A stretch of DNA of 64,000 nucleotides from Telmatospirillum sp. J64-1 (GTDB lineage: Bacteria; Pseudomonadota; Alphaproteobacteria; Rhodospirillales; Magnetospirillaceae), in contig NZ_SBHN01000012.1 in the NCBI RefSeq assembly GCF_006980715.1, forward strand, positions 62,001 through 126,000. Reading direction: 5' to 3'. The position numbers and the translations under genes are program-made. This document shows, in pieces, positions 45,513-53,540 of the stretch. The first letter of the stretch is position 1; each line of letters opens with the position of its first letter. The notes beneath the pieces are model-generated. The model was not told the origin of the DNA. It did no database searches and saw only the letters and a list, made by a program, of their open reading frames with translations.

Positions 45513-46582
45513 GCGACGGTGCTCCCATAAACATCGCTGCATCCCCGCCGTTCGGCGCGAGGTGCCCGGCCCAGGATGCGCAGGCCCTTCCCGAGTAGTC
45601 CCCCCTGGTCGATGGTCTCGACCACGCCGATATCCTCGGTCAGCAGGGAATGGCCGGGATAGCTGCCGGGAAGAAGACTCAGCACCTGCACGATCCCGGC
45701 CTTGCCCGGGGGCACGGGGCGCCAGTCGGCGGGATCGCGGATGATGACATCGGCAAAGGCGGGCGGATGCAGCAGTCCGTCTTCGCCCTCCAGGTGAACA
45801 GTGCCGATCTGCTCGGCCATGCCGTAGAAATTGCGGATGTTGGACAAGCCGCAGGACCGGGTCAGGGCGGCGCGGAAGGTGGCTGCATCGACGGCTTCGT
45901 CGGCCAGCTTTTTCCAGCCGCCGCTATGGATCAGGGTGCCGTTGGACAGATCCATCCCTTCGGCCTCCATTTCACGGTGCAGATGGCGCCAGACCATGAA
46001 GGTGAAGCCGAACAGGGCGAAAGGCTTGCCGCCGTGCTTGTCCAGGAAGGCGGTCAGGGCGGAACGGTCCAGGCGCATCTGGCTGTCCAGGGCGAAGAGA
46101 TGGTCGCGGCCGAATTTCATCATGCCCAGGATGCCTGCTGCCCGTGCGCTGATGGCGCCTGCGGTCAGGGTGTCGCGGGAATCGACGATGATCATGGGCA
46201 GGCGGGCGGGGCCTAGCGCCTCGCGCATCACGCTCGCCAGGGCCAGGGCCTGCATCCGGGCCGAGGTCGCGTCAAGCGGGACGCGGCTGACGGCGGCGCC
46301 GGTGGTGCCGCTGGAGGTGACCCAGCCGGTGATGGCGCCTTCGGGGATGCTGGATAGGACGCGGCTCTTGAACAGGCCGACGGGAAGGAAGGGAATATCT
46401 TCCAGGCTGCCGGCGTCGCGCCAGCCAGGGTGGAAGAGATCGGCCAGCTTGCCGTAGTCAGGGCAGGCTGAGGCATGATGGGCGCACAGCATCTTGAAGC
46501 GCGGCAGCAGCAGGGCATCCTTTTCCGCCTGCGTCAGGCCGAAGGCTGGTCCGCGCACCAATTCTTCCACTGTCTCGCTCAT
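45509..46582 (-). CDS. LuxE-like acyl-protein synthetase
   Basis: 357 residues. AMP-forming motif TSSGTTGAAVSRVP near residue 88, and the YGMAEQIGTVHLE segment near 250 match LuxE. The C-terminus has GRAPRAERRGCSD, with a single Cys at residue 348, ten residues from the end; in Photobacterium LuxE the acylated Cys lies at a similar distance from the C-terminus. LuxE activates a fatty acid with ATP and hands it to LuxC. It overlaps its neighbours by 4 bases on each side. Natural acyl substrate unknown. Confidence 0.85.
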   Translation of the reverse strand: MSETVEELVRGPAFGLTQAEKDALLLPRFKMLCAHHASACPDYGKLADLFHPGWRDAGSLEDIPFLPVGLFKSRVLSSIPEGAITGWVTSSGTTGAAVSRVPLDATSARMQALALASVMREALGPARLPMIIVDSRDTLTAGAISARAAGILGMMKFGRDHLFALDSQMRLDRSALTAFLDKHGGKPFALFGFTFMVWRHLHREMEAEGMDLSNGTLIHSGGWKKLADEAVDAATFRAALTRSCGLSNIRNFYGMAEQIGTVHLEGEDGLLHPPAFADVIIRDPADWRPVPPGKAGIVQVLSLLPGSYPGHSLLTEDIGVVETIDQGGLLGKGLRILGRAPRAERRGCSDVYGSTVA

Positions 46583-47946
46583 GCCTGGGCTTCCAATGCC
46601 GCCAGATCGGGTTTGCCGCTTGGCAGGTGCGGCACCTCGTCGATTGCGCGTACCGTCACCGAGCCAGGATGCACTCCCGTCCCTTCGGCGACGATCTTGC
46701 GTAGGGAAGCATGAATATCTGGTTGCTGAGCCGTGGTGAATAGGACCAGCTTGCCTTTCCCTTCAACGGCGATGACGGGTGCAAGGGATTCGGCCAGTCT
46801 TTCGACTTCGGCCAAGTCGAGGCGCAGGCCGAACAGCTTGGCGAAGCGTTTCCGCCGCCCGGTGATGAACAGATAGCCTTCCTCGTCCAGATGACCCAGG
46901 TCGCCGGTGGGCAGGCGTCCATTCATTTCGTCTCCGCGCGTCAGGTCGTCGCGGCTTTCGGCATAGCCCATCATCACATTGGGGCCATGATAGATCACTT
47001 CGCCGTCTTCGATCACGAACCGGCCGCCGGGCAGGGGCAGGCCCACCGAACCCGGCTTGCGCGAGGCATCGGCGGCGGGCAGAACGGCCATGCGCGGGGC
47101 GGCCTCGGTCTGGCCGTACATGACGTGAAAGCGGCCCCGGCGGCTTTCTACTTGGCGGGAGAAATGTTCGACCAGCGCCGGAGCCATCCGGCCGCCGGCC
47201 TGGAGGAAGCAGTTCAGTTCCGGGGCATCGAGTTTATCGAGCCCCAGGCGGCGCAGGCTGTCGTAGTGATAGGGAACGCCGGGAAAGACCGTGGCCCGCG
47301 CGTTGCGCGCCAAATCCCAGAAGGGCCGCTCCAGCACGCTACGGGCGGTCACCACCAGGGACGCCCCGGCCAAAAGGTGGCTGTTCAGGACGGAGAGGCC
47401 GAAGGAATAGGCAAGCGGCAGATGGGCTATTGCCCGCTCGTCGGGCGTGACCGCCAGAGCCTGGATGATCTGGTGAGCATTGGCCAGGGCGGCTGTCCGG
47501 GACAGCCGCACCAGTTTTGGGCTGCCCGTGCTGCCCGAAGTGGAAAGCAGCAAGGCAAGGTCTGGATGAGGCGGCGGAGCGGGAAAGGGGCTGCGCCAAG
47601 CGGGCAGCCCGGCCAACTCCATCCGCTCGCCCGGGCCAAGGGCGGCTAGAAGACTGTCCTTCTCGGCCATCACAAGGTCGGGACGATGTGTCTCGGCCAG
47701 GATCTTCAGACGCGCCGGTGGAGTGTCTGGGGCCAGGGGGAGAACGGCATGGCCGTTCTCCAACGCCGTCAGATAGGCGATGAGGGCAGCAGGGCTGTTG
47801 CCGGCAAGAAGCCAGATCACCGACTTGGCAGGCAGATCGGGGCGGGCCTCGATGACGGCCCTGCGCAACGTGCCATAGTGGATTGTCCCTTCCTCGGTGA
47901 CGATCGCTTCGGCCGTGTCGGGGGCGGGGCTGGCGGACAGAAACAC
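46579..47946 (-). CDS. AMP-dependent acyl ligase
   Basis: 455-residue ANL-family enzyme. Motifs: LLLSTSGSTGSPKLVRLS (phosphate loop), YGQTEAAPR, PTGDLGHLDEEGYLFITGRRKR and the catalytic-Lys end LPSGKPDLAAL. With an acyl carrier protein gene two positions upstream, it probably loads a carboxylic acid onto that ACP; a CoA product is also possible. It starts 9 bases after the SDR gene and overlaps the LuxE-like gene by 4. Confidence 0.88.
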   Translation of the reverse strand: MFLSASPAPDTAEAIVTEEGTIHYGTLRRAVIEARPDLPAKSVIWLLAGNSPAALIAYLTALENGHAVLPLAPDTPPARLKILAETHRPDLVMAEKDSLLAALGPGERMELAGLPAWRSPFPAPPPHPDLALLLSTSGSTGSPKLVRLSRTAALANAHQIIQALAVTPDERAIAHLPLAYSFGLSVLNSHLLAGASLVVTARSVLERPFWDLARNARATVFPGVPYHYDSLRRLGLDKLDAPELNCFLQAGGRMAPALVEHFSRQVESRRGRFHVMYGQTEAAPRMAVLPAADASRKPGSVGLPLPGGRFVIEDGEVIYHGPNVMMGYAESRDDLTRGDEMNGRLPTGDLGHLDEEGYLFITGRRKRFAKLFGLRLDLAEVERLAESLAPVIAVEGKGKLVLFTTAQQPDIHASLRKIVAEGTGVHPGSVTVRAIDEVPHLPSGKPDLAALEAQA

Positions 47947-47955
47947 CGGGCCGTC

Positions 47956-48714
47956 TCAGATCACCATGCCGCCGTCCACGCCAATGATCTGGCCGGTGAC
48001 ATAGGAGGCTTCGTCGGACAGCAGGAACAAGATGACCCGGGCCACGTCCTCGGCGCTGCCGGGACGGCCCATGGCGATGCCGGCCAAGCGGGCGGCGCGG
48101 GTTTCGTCATCGAGATGGCCGATCATATCCGTCTCGATGAAGCCTGGTGCCACCGCATTGACGCGGATGTTCTGCGGTGCCAGTTCCTTGGCCGCCGATT
48201 TGGTGAGGCCGATCAGGCCAGCCTTCGAGGCGCCGTAAACCGCCTGCCCCGCATTGCCGGCCGTGCCGATGATGGAGCTGACATTGACGATGGCGCCGCC
48301 GGGATTGCGGCGCATCAGCCGGGCCGCCTGCTGGAGGGAGTGCAGGCCTCCATGCAGATTGACCCGCAGCACCCGGTCGATCATGTCGTCAGAGATCATG
48401 CCGATCAGGGCGTCACCCAGGATGCCCGCATTGTTGACCATCAGGTCGAGGCGCCTGAAGCGCGTGAAAACCTGCTTGTACATGGCCTTGACCTGGTCGG
48501 GTTCGGCCAGGTCGGCGGCCAGGGCGATGCAGGGTGTGCCGAATTCGGCCGACAGGGCCTCGGCCTTGGCCTCCAGCGCTTCGGACATTTCCATGCCGTT
48601 CACGATGACCGAGGCGCCGCGTTCGGCCAAAAGCCGCGCCGTCGCCCAGCCTATGCCGCGCGAGGCTCCGGTGACCAGGGCGACCTTGCCCTCAAGAGGC
48701 CGTGTCGATGCCAT
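47956..48714 (-). CDS. FabG-like short-chain dehydrogenase/reductase
   Basis: 252 residues. Cofactor motif TGASRGIG, NNAG, catalytic Ser-Tyr-Lys (IIGTAGNAGQAVYGASKAG region), and C-terminal SYVTGQIIGVDGGMVI. The closest functional group is 3-oxoacyl-ACP reductase. In this operon it could reduce a 3-oxoacyl group on the neighbouring ACP, or a keto-sugar. It overlaps the ACP gene by 23 bases. Confidence 0.88.
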   Translation of the reverse strand: MASTRPLEGKVALVTGASRGIGWATARLLAERGASVIVNGMEMSEALEAKAEALSAEFGTPCIALAADLAEPDQVKAMYKQVFTRFRRLDLMVNNAGILGDALIGMISDDMIDRVLRVNLHGGLHSLQQAARLMRRNPGGAIVNVSSIIGTAGNAGQAVYGASKAGLIGLTKSAAKELAPQNIRVNAVAPGFIETDMIGHLDDETRAARLAGIAMGRPGSAEDVARVILFLLSDEASYVTGQIIGVDGGMVI

Positions 48715-48937
48715 GGGAGGCCAAAATCTCCAACGCCTTGTCGAAGCTGCTCATGTCGATGATCTGTTCTGTTTCCAGCATGACATCGAATTCGGTTTCG
48801 ATGCCGGCAACCAGTTGCATATGCCCGACCGAATTCCATTCGCTGATGGAACGGTAGGTCAGGCTGGGGATGTCCACTTCGGGCGAGAGGCCCAAGGCGT
48901 CGCGGAAGGTCTGGACGAGGCGATCGCGGGTGGTCAT
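48692..48937 (-). CDS. Acyl carrier protein
   Basis: 81 residues. The phosphopantetheine Ser is Ser36 in EWNSVGHMQLV, replacing the usual DSL form, then VAGIETEFDV as helix III. Such carrier proteins with NSVGHM occur in secondary clusters, unlike fatty acid AcpP. An ATG at 48937 is used; a longer in-frame start adds 7 hydrophobic residues. First gene of the minus-strand island operon; divergent from the aminotransferase gene. Confidence 0.88.
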   Translation of the reverse strand: MTTRDRLVQTFRDALGLSPEVDIPSLTYRSISEWNSVGHMQLVAGIETEFDVMLETEQIIDMSSFDKALEILASHGIDTAS

Positions 48938-48967
48938 GGCAAATCCTGCAAACAGCACTCTCCGGTC

Positions 48968-48994
48968 ACTATAGCAGGCGGGTCAAGCCGTCAA
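48968..48994 (-). promoter_or_regulatory. Possible sigma-70 promoter for the ACP-to-rmlA run
   Basis: On the minus strand TTGACG and TATAGT, 15 bases apart (short spacing). It is the best match in the 127-base gap before the acyl carrier gene and would drive the acyl/sugar operon. Confidence 0.4.
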
Positions 48995-49004
48995 GCGCGC
49001 CGCC

Positions 49005-49034
49005 TTGCCGCCGGCAAAGGGCCGTGACTATACT
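49005..49034 (+). promoter_or_regulatory. Sigma-70 promoter for the aminotransferase
   Basis: TTGCCG and TATACT with 18-base spacing; the -10 is near perfect. It is about 30 bases before the aminotransferase start and is divergent from the ACP promoter. Confidence 0.55.
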
Positions 49035-49064
49035 GCGCCCTTTCTTTCCGTGTGCGGAGTCAGA

Positions 49065-50144
49065 ATGTCCCAGGCCATCGTCCCGGTCGCCAAACCCCTA
49101 CTGCCGTCCGCGCATGACATTCTTCCTTATCTCGAGCGCATGGACCAAGCCCGCTGGTACAGCAATGGTGGTATCCTGGTGCAGGAATTGAGGCGGCGTC
49201 TAGCCGCTCATTTCGGAGTTCAGCCTGGTTGTGTCCGGCTCGTGGGGAACGGGACGCAGGGGCTGACGGCGGCACTGCTGGCGTCAGAAGTGCGGGCCGG
49301 TGCCTATTGCGTCATGCCAGCCTGGACTTTCGCGGCCTCGGCCCAGGCCGTGCTGGCGGCGGGGCTGCGGCCGTATTTCATCGATGTCGAGGCGAAGGCC
49401 GGGGTGATCACGCCGGCCCTGGTCGATGCCGCGCTGCCGCATGTGCCGGGGGAGGTTGCGGCGGTGATGCCGGTTTCTCCCTTCGGCGCACCTCTTGATT
49501 TGCGGATATGGGAAGAATGGCGCGACCGGAGCGGTATCCCTGTCATCGTCGATGCGGCCGCCGGCTTCGATACCTGTAAGCCTTCGCACCTGCCGGTCAT
49601 GGTCAGCCTGCACGCCACGAAGATTTTTGGTGTCGGGGAAGGGGGCTTTCTCTTGTGTGACGATCCTGCTTTTCAGCAGGAGGTTGAATTCCGGATCAAT
49701 TTCGGTTTCTCCGGCGGCCGCGAAGCTCGGTCTGTGGGAATGAATGGCAAGATGAGTGAATATCATGCGGCGGTGGGGCTGGCTCAGATGGACCGTTGGG
49801 GCGAAACGCGGGCGGAATTCATAAAGATCGCTCAGGCGTGGCGGGAGGCCTTGGCACCCTTGCCGGATATCCGTCTGCAGGAGGGCTGGGGAGAAAGCTG
49901 GATCAGCGCCACTTGCGTGATCGAGAAGGGCAATGCCGTTGAGGCCGCCCGCAAACTGGCCTCGCACGGGATCGAGACGCGGCGTTGGTGGGAACGTGGC
50001 CTGCACAGACAGCCTGCGTTCACCTGCTATTCCCATGCCGTGTTGGACGTGACGGAAAAATTGGCCGAACGCTGCCTGGGGCTGCCTTTTCATGTAGACC
50101 TGGGACGAGACGTGCCCCGGCAAGTGGCCGCTCTTCTGGCGTGA
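49065..50144 (+). CDS. DegT/DnrJ/EryC1/StrS-family sugar aminotransferase
   Basis: 359 residues, PLP-dependent. The lysine that binds PLP is Lys186 in SLHATKIFGVGEGG; the PAWTFAASAQAVLAAG loop and VDAAAGFD also match. The HATK form is typical of aminotransferases that make dTDP-4-amino-4,6-dideoxyglucose from dTDP-4-keto-6-deoxyglucose, the RmlB product; exact product inferred. The ATG at 49065 follows GCGGAG; an earlier in-frame ATG lies over the -35 box. It stands between the island and the flagellin gene. Confidence 0.87.
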   Translation: MSQAIVPVAKPLLPSAHDILPYLERMDQARWYSNGGILVQELRRRLAAHFGVQPGCVRLVGNGTQGLTAALLASEVRAGAYCVMPAWTFAASAQAVLAAGLRPYFIDVEAKAGVITPALVDAALPHVPGEVAAVMPVSPFGAPLDLRIWEEWRDRSGIPVIVDAAAGFDTCKPSHLPVMVSLHATKIFGVGEGGFLLCDDPAFQQEVEFRINFGFSGGREARSVGMNGKMSEYHAAVGLAQMDRWGETRAEFIKIAQAWREALAPLPDIRLQEGWGESWISATCVIEKGNAVEAARKLASHGIETRRWWERGLHRQPAFTCYSHAVLDVTEKLAERCLGLPFHVDLGRDVPRQVAALLA

Positions 50145-50183
50145 GAAGGAAAGGGCTAGGGCGTTCTCATTCGATGCAAAAAA

Positions 50184-50225
50184 GATCCCATCCGATTCAT
50201 GTTGACTCTTTCGGAGTATGGGATC
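50184..50225. repeat. Inverted repeat with GANTC sites upstream of flagellin
   Basis: GATCCCAT (50184-50191) and ATGGGATC (50218-50225) are perfect complements, and the inner CCGA and TCGG also pair. The centre carries two GANTC sites: GATTC (50194-50198) and GACTC (50204-50208). It lies 74-115 bases before the flagellin start, a place for an operator or an mRNA leader stem. No sigma-54 promoter is visible for flagellin. Confidence 0.55.
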
Positions 50226-50298
50226 ACTCTGGCGGCATCACAGAAGGTGATACGGCGCATAGAAAATGCGTCGCGAATTCTAGAATGGAGTATTCTAC

Positions 50299-51063
50299 AT
50301 GTCTTCTGTCCTGACGAATGTCGGCGCGATGACCGCCCTGCGGACCCTGCAGAACACCAACGCCAATCTGGTGAAGACGCAGGACCGTGTTTCGACCGGT
50401 ATGAAGGTTGCTTCGGCCAAGGATAACGCCGCCAGCTGGTCGATCGCCGCCACCATGTCCTCCGATGCCAACGCCTTCAAGGTGATGGCGGACGGTGCCG
50501 GTGTGGCGATGGCGAGCGTCGGTGCCGCCCTGAAGGCTGCCGAAGAAATCGTCGAAACCCTGAAGACCATCAAGGGTAAGGTCGCTCAGTACGAAGGTGC
50601 TTCGTCCAGCGACCAGGCCGTGCTGGCTTCGGAAATTTCCGAACTCGCCGGTGCCATTAGCGATATCGCCAGCAGCGCCAACTTCAATGGCGTCAACCTG
50701 GTCAACGGCACGGACAGCCTGACGGTTAAGACCGGTCTGGAGTCCAGCGACCTGACCATCACCGGCGTCGACCTCAGCGGCCTGGGCGACCAGACCACCC
50801 TTGCGGGCATCGACGGCGATCTGGACACCGCCAAGGCGCATGCCCAGACCCTCGGTGCTGCCTATCAGCGTCTGGAAGTGCAGCAGCGCTTCCTGAACGT
50901 CATGGCCGACAGCCTGACCAAGGGCGTGGGTGCGCTGGTTGATGCCGACATGACCGAAGAATCGGCTCGTCTCTCGGCCCTGCAGGTCCAGCAGCAGCTG
51001 GGTGCGCAGGCCCTGTCGATCGCGAACCAGGCTCCGCAGACCCTGCTCAACCTGTTCCGCTAA
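50299..51063 (+). CDS. fliC: Flagellin
   Basis: Filament subunit. 254 residues, at the short end of the family. Both terminal helices are present: N-terminal TNVGAMTALRTLQNTN with RVSTGMKVASAKDNA, and C-terminal LGAAYQRLEVQQRFLN and the LLNLFR end. The middle is a small domain (about 120-170) with many Ser and Thr; there is no large D2/D3 insert. GGAG lies 8 bases before the ATG. Two fates are likely: export through the FlhA gate and, given the island upstream, glycosylation of the exposed Ser/Thr. It ends at a strong terminator. Confidence 0.95.
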   Translation: MSSVLTNVGAMTALRTLQNTNANLVKTQDRVSTGMKVASAKDNAASWSIAATMSSDANAFKVMADGAGVAMASVGAALKAAEEIVETLKTIKGKVAQYEGASSSDQAVLASEISELAGAISDIASSANFNGVNLVNGTDSLTVKTGLESSDLTITGVDLSGLGDQTTLAGIDGDLDTAKAHAQTLGAAYQRLEVQQRFLNVMADSLTKGVGALVDADMTEESARLSALQVQQQLGAQALSIANQAPQTLLNLFR

Positions 51064-51080
51064 TAGACTGCGACGGGATT

Positions 51081-51119
51081 GGGCGCCACCTCAGCTGGGG
51101 TGGCGCCCTCTTCTTTTTT
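51081..51119 (+). terminator. Terminator after flagellin
   Basis: Hairpin GGGCGCCACC / GGTGGCGCCC with a short loop, followed by TCTTCTTTTTT, 18 bases after the flagellin stop. Confidence 0.9.
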
Positions 51120-51148
51120 ACCAAGCCGACAGCCGCTAGGAGGCTGAA

Positions 51149-51559
51149 ATGGCCCTCAAGCTGAAGCTGAAACCGCAGGAAAAAGTCGTCATCAACGGCG
51201 CCGTGATCCAGAACGGTGATCGTATGGCCGAAATTGTCGTGGTGAACCGCGCACAAGTTCTGCGGCAGAAGGATGTTCTGCAAGAGGAAGAGGCGAATAC
51301 GCCTGTCAAAAGGGCCTACTACGTCGCCCAGCTCATGCTTCTGGATCCGCAGGGGGCTCGTCAGTATTGGCCGCGCTTCCAGTCGTTGATGCAGGATTTA
51401 CAGTCGGCATTCCTTAACCCCGAGATTTTGAGTCTGCTGGCGAAGGCTTTGGACTCGGCCGAGGGGAAGGATTACTATGTGGCTCTTAGCCAATTGCGCA
51501 AGGTCATGAAGTACGAGCAATTGGTGCTGCAAAAGGCGCAGCCCCCGCTGTCGGAATAA
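51149..51559 (+). CDS. flbT: Flagellar regulator FlbT
   Basis: Post-transcriptional regulator of flagellin mRNA in alphaproteobacteria. In Caulobacter it lowers fliC mRNA stability until the hook is built. 136 residues; the family start (LKLKLKPQEKVVINGAVIQNGDR, in part) and YVAQLMLLDPQGA match. It lies directly after the flagellin terminator, with AGGAGG before its ATG. FlaF, its usual partner, is at 31845. Confidence 0.93.
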   Translation: MALKLKLKPQEKVVINGAVIQNGDRMAEIVVVNRAQVLRQKDVLQEEEANTPVKRAYYVAQLMLLDPQGARQYWPRFQSLMQDLQSAFLNPEILSLLAKALDSAEGKDYYVALSQLRKVMKYEQLVLQKAQPPLSE

Positions 51560-51586
51560 GATAGGGATGGAAGAGGAGGCTTTAGC

Positions 51587-52402
51587 ATGATCGGAGCTTT
51601 GGTCGGCGGGTTTTCCGGCTCCTCAATCTCAGGCTATCGTGTCGTAAAAAGCCAGATGGACATGCTGCGCGAGAGTTTCGCCAAGCAGCCCGAGATCCAG
51701 CGGGAGATCGCGAAATTCAAGGAAGCGATCACCTCGGTCGAGACGCCTCATGATCTGGTGAACAATTACCAAGCCTATACTTTCGCAATGCATGCTTTCG
51801 GCTTGGAAGAGCGCATTTTCGCCAAAGCCTTCATGCAGAAGGCGCATGAGGAAGGGTTGACGGACAAGAATGCGCTGGCGAACCGCATGCTTGATCCCAG
51901 AGTCCGTGAAATGGTCGAGTTCTTCGATTTCGAAGCCAAGCAGGGCGCGAATATGAAGGATCCGGCCTGGATCGACAAAATCGTTGATAAGTATATCACC
52001 GCGCAATTCGAGGCTTCGGCCGAATCGGGCAATCCGGCAGTCCGCCAGGCTCTTTATGCGGAGCGAAAGGCGCCGACGCTCAATTCCTGGATGGAAGTGC
52101 TTGCGGACAAGGACCTGTCCGAAGTCTTCCGTGCCGCCGCCGGCTTGCCGCCGGAATCGGCGAGGATGGATATTGATAAGCAGGTTGCTCTTCTTGAGAA
52201 GCGCTTCAATATCGAGGATCTGAAGGACCCGGTGAAGCTGGGCAAGATCATCGACCGTTTTCTTGCGAATTACGATATCAGGAATGGGGGCAGCTCGATG
52301 GCTATGTCCATTCCGAACATGCTGCTGTCGAATAGTACAACCGGTTATATGCCGATCATTCAATTCGACCCCAGCCTGTTCCTGGCGCTTCGTCCCAAGT
52401 GA
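51587..52402 (+). CDS. DUF1217 flagellar-cluster protein
   Basis: 271 residues, largely helical, with the DUF1217 pattern: YRVVKSQMDMLRESFAKQPEIQREI in part (FAKQPEIQREI), VNNYQAYTFAMHAFGLE, ANRMLDPRVREMVEFF and a C-terminal LLSNSTTGYMPIIQFD. Members are found in flagellar clusters of alphaproteobacteria, sometimes as several tandem domains; no biochemical role is established. Starts 28 bases after flbT with GGAGG before its ATG, so the two form one unit. Confidence 0.75.
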   Translation: MIGALVGGFSGSSISGYRVVKSQMDMLRESFAKQPEIQREIAKFKEAITSVETPHDLVNNYQAYTFAMHAFGLEERIFAKAFMQKAHEEGLTDKNALANRMLDPRVREMVEFFDFEAKQGANMKDPAWIDKIVDKYITAQFEASAESGNPAVRQALYAERKAPTLNSWMEVLADKDLSEVFRAAAGLPPESARMDIDKQVALLEKRFNIEDLKDPVKLGKIIDRFLANYDIRNGGSSMAMSIPNMLLSNSTTGYMPIIQFDPSLFLALRPK

Positions 52403-52485
52403 CGGGTGCGTAAAGACTCGATTTTTATGTAGAACTGTTCTAATCTAGATAGTTGGCCAGTCACAATGAATTGAGAGAGGCGAAA

Positions 52486-52845
52486 ATGTTGGAAGTGGCG
52501 CGCATGGGCGCAACGGCGCCTGTCCAACAGTCCCACCAGATTGGTGAGCGGCTGACAGCTTCTGCGATGGCTGCGTCAAAGGCTGTCCTCAAGATTCCTC
52601 AGGTCCTGGTCAACCCGGCTATTCGCTTCGATATCGCATCGGGCTTGGTGGTCGTCCAGTTCCGGAATACCGAAACCGGCGAAGTAAAGACACAGTACCC
52701 TTCCGAGAGGGTAGTGAGCGAGTATCGTCGCCAAGCCGCCACCCAGGGGGGTGCCGAGACTGCACATGTCAAGTCCAGGCACGAAGCTGGCAGAACTCCG
52801 ATGCCTGAGAGGGCGTCCGAACCAAAGACTGTTGCGGTCGGCTGA
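52486..52845 (+). CDS. FlaG-like small protein
   Basis: 119 residues from the ATG at 52486, preceded by GAGAGG. The middle segment (GLVVVQFRNTETGEVKTQYPSERVV) in outline resembles FlaG: a beta hairpin VVQFRN...TGEVKTQYP followed by a helix, as in the VRFxDxxTGEVIRQIP pattern. N- and C-terminal parts are polar and disordered. It is the last gene before a terminator and in the flagellin-flbT region. FlaG influences filament length in some bacteria; assignment is tentative. Confidence 0.55.
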   Translation: MLEVARMGATAPVQQSHQIGERLTASAMAASKAVLKIPQVLVNPAIRFDIASGLVVVQFRNTETGEVKTQYPSERVVSEYRRQAATQGGAETAHVKSRHEAGRTPMPERASEPKTVAVG

Positions 52846-52864
52846 ATTTGCGATTTTCGTGAAA

Positions 52865-52895
52865 AAGGCGGGAGAGCGATCTCCCGCCTTTTTGT
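52865..52895. terminator. Bidirectional terminator between FlaG-like gene and flgN
   Basis: Hairpin AAGGCGGGAGA-GCGA-TCTCCCGCCTT with a T run on the plus strand and A-rich flank giving T on the minus strand. It separates two convergent transcripts. Confidence 0.85.
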
Positions 52896-52901
52896 TTTCC
52901 C

Positions 52902-53402
52902 TTACAGCGTCTCGTCGAGGCGGACGGAAGGGGCGGCGCCCTGGACTTCGGTCTGGAGCCGGGCCTTCTCGTCATAGCGGCCCGGCCCGGCCAGTTCCTT
53001 GCGGACGGCTTCGGCAAAGGTGGTCAGGCCGCGCTGGCGGACCTGGCGGGAGATGTTGAGGATCGTGGCGTTCTTCTCGGCGGCGGCCAGCAGGCGCTGC
53101 TGGCTTTCCTGGAAGGGTTCGAGGCTTTCCGCGTCCAGCTGGGCGATCTCGTCGGAATGGGCGCGGACGAGGTCGAGATGGGCGGTATATTCGCCCAGTA
53201 GCCATTTCTTGCGATGGGCCAGGAATTCGACCGTATGCAGGTCTTCCTTTTCCAGGGCGCGTGTCTCTTCGTCCAGCAGCTTGGCCAGTTCCAGGCTGTC
53301 GATGCGGGCGCGGTCGAGGATCTTCTCCGCCAGGGTGACGACGGGCGCCTCCATGTCGTCGAAGGCAGCGGGGTCGGGATCCGGGGCGAAGAAGTCGCTC
53401 AT
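52902..53402 (-). CDS. flgN: Flagellar export chaperone FlgN
   Basis: FlgN-family helical chaperone for the junction proteins FlgK and FlgL. 166 residues. Coiled-coil helices over residues 30-140 (LAEKILDRARIDSLELAKLLDEE and further Glu/Lys heptads) and the C-terminal AEKNATILNISRQVRQRGL segment resemble FlgN. The ATG at 53402 has GGGAG 9 bases upstream and is preferred over a second ATG at 53408. Divergent from fliX, with which it shares a control region. Confidence 0.8.
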   Translation of the reverse strand: MSDFFAPDPDPAAFDDMEAPVVTLAEKILDRARIDSLELAKLLDEETRALEKEDLHTVEFLAHRKKWLLGEYTAHLDLVRAHSDEIAQLDAESLEPFQESQQRLLAAAEKNATILNISRQVRQRGLTTFAEAVRKELAGPGRYDEKARLQTEVQGAAPSVRLDETL

Positions 53403-53451
53403 GGCCATATGCTCCCATTCAACCAAGGCTTCATCATTATCCCCTTTGTGG

Positions 53452-53466
53452 TTAATGGGCAGTAAA
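53452..53466. promoter_or_regulatory. CtrA-like box between flgN and fliX
   Basis: TTAA-TGGGCAG-TAAA is one base off TTAA-N7-TTAA and lies between the divergent flgN and fliX genes. In Caulobacter fliX is a CtrA-controlled class II gene; the same is inferred here. Confidence 0.42.
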
Positions 53467-53540
53467 GCGGTGTCGCCCTCTTTCATCCGGACGTCCCGAT
53501 GCGTTAGAATAGGATTTCTCCTGGCAGGATGCAGGCAAAG

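Noticed and set aside
44271-46582. A bioluminescence lux operon
   Set aside because: Only LuxC- and LuxE-like genes occur; luxA, luxB and luxD are missing and neighbours are sugar and ACP genes.
50160-50298. Sigma-54 or sigma-28 promoter for flagellin
   Set aside because: No GG/GC pair with correct spacing, and no acceptable TAAA-N15-GCCGATAA match.
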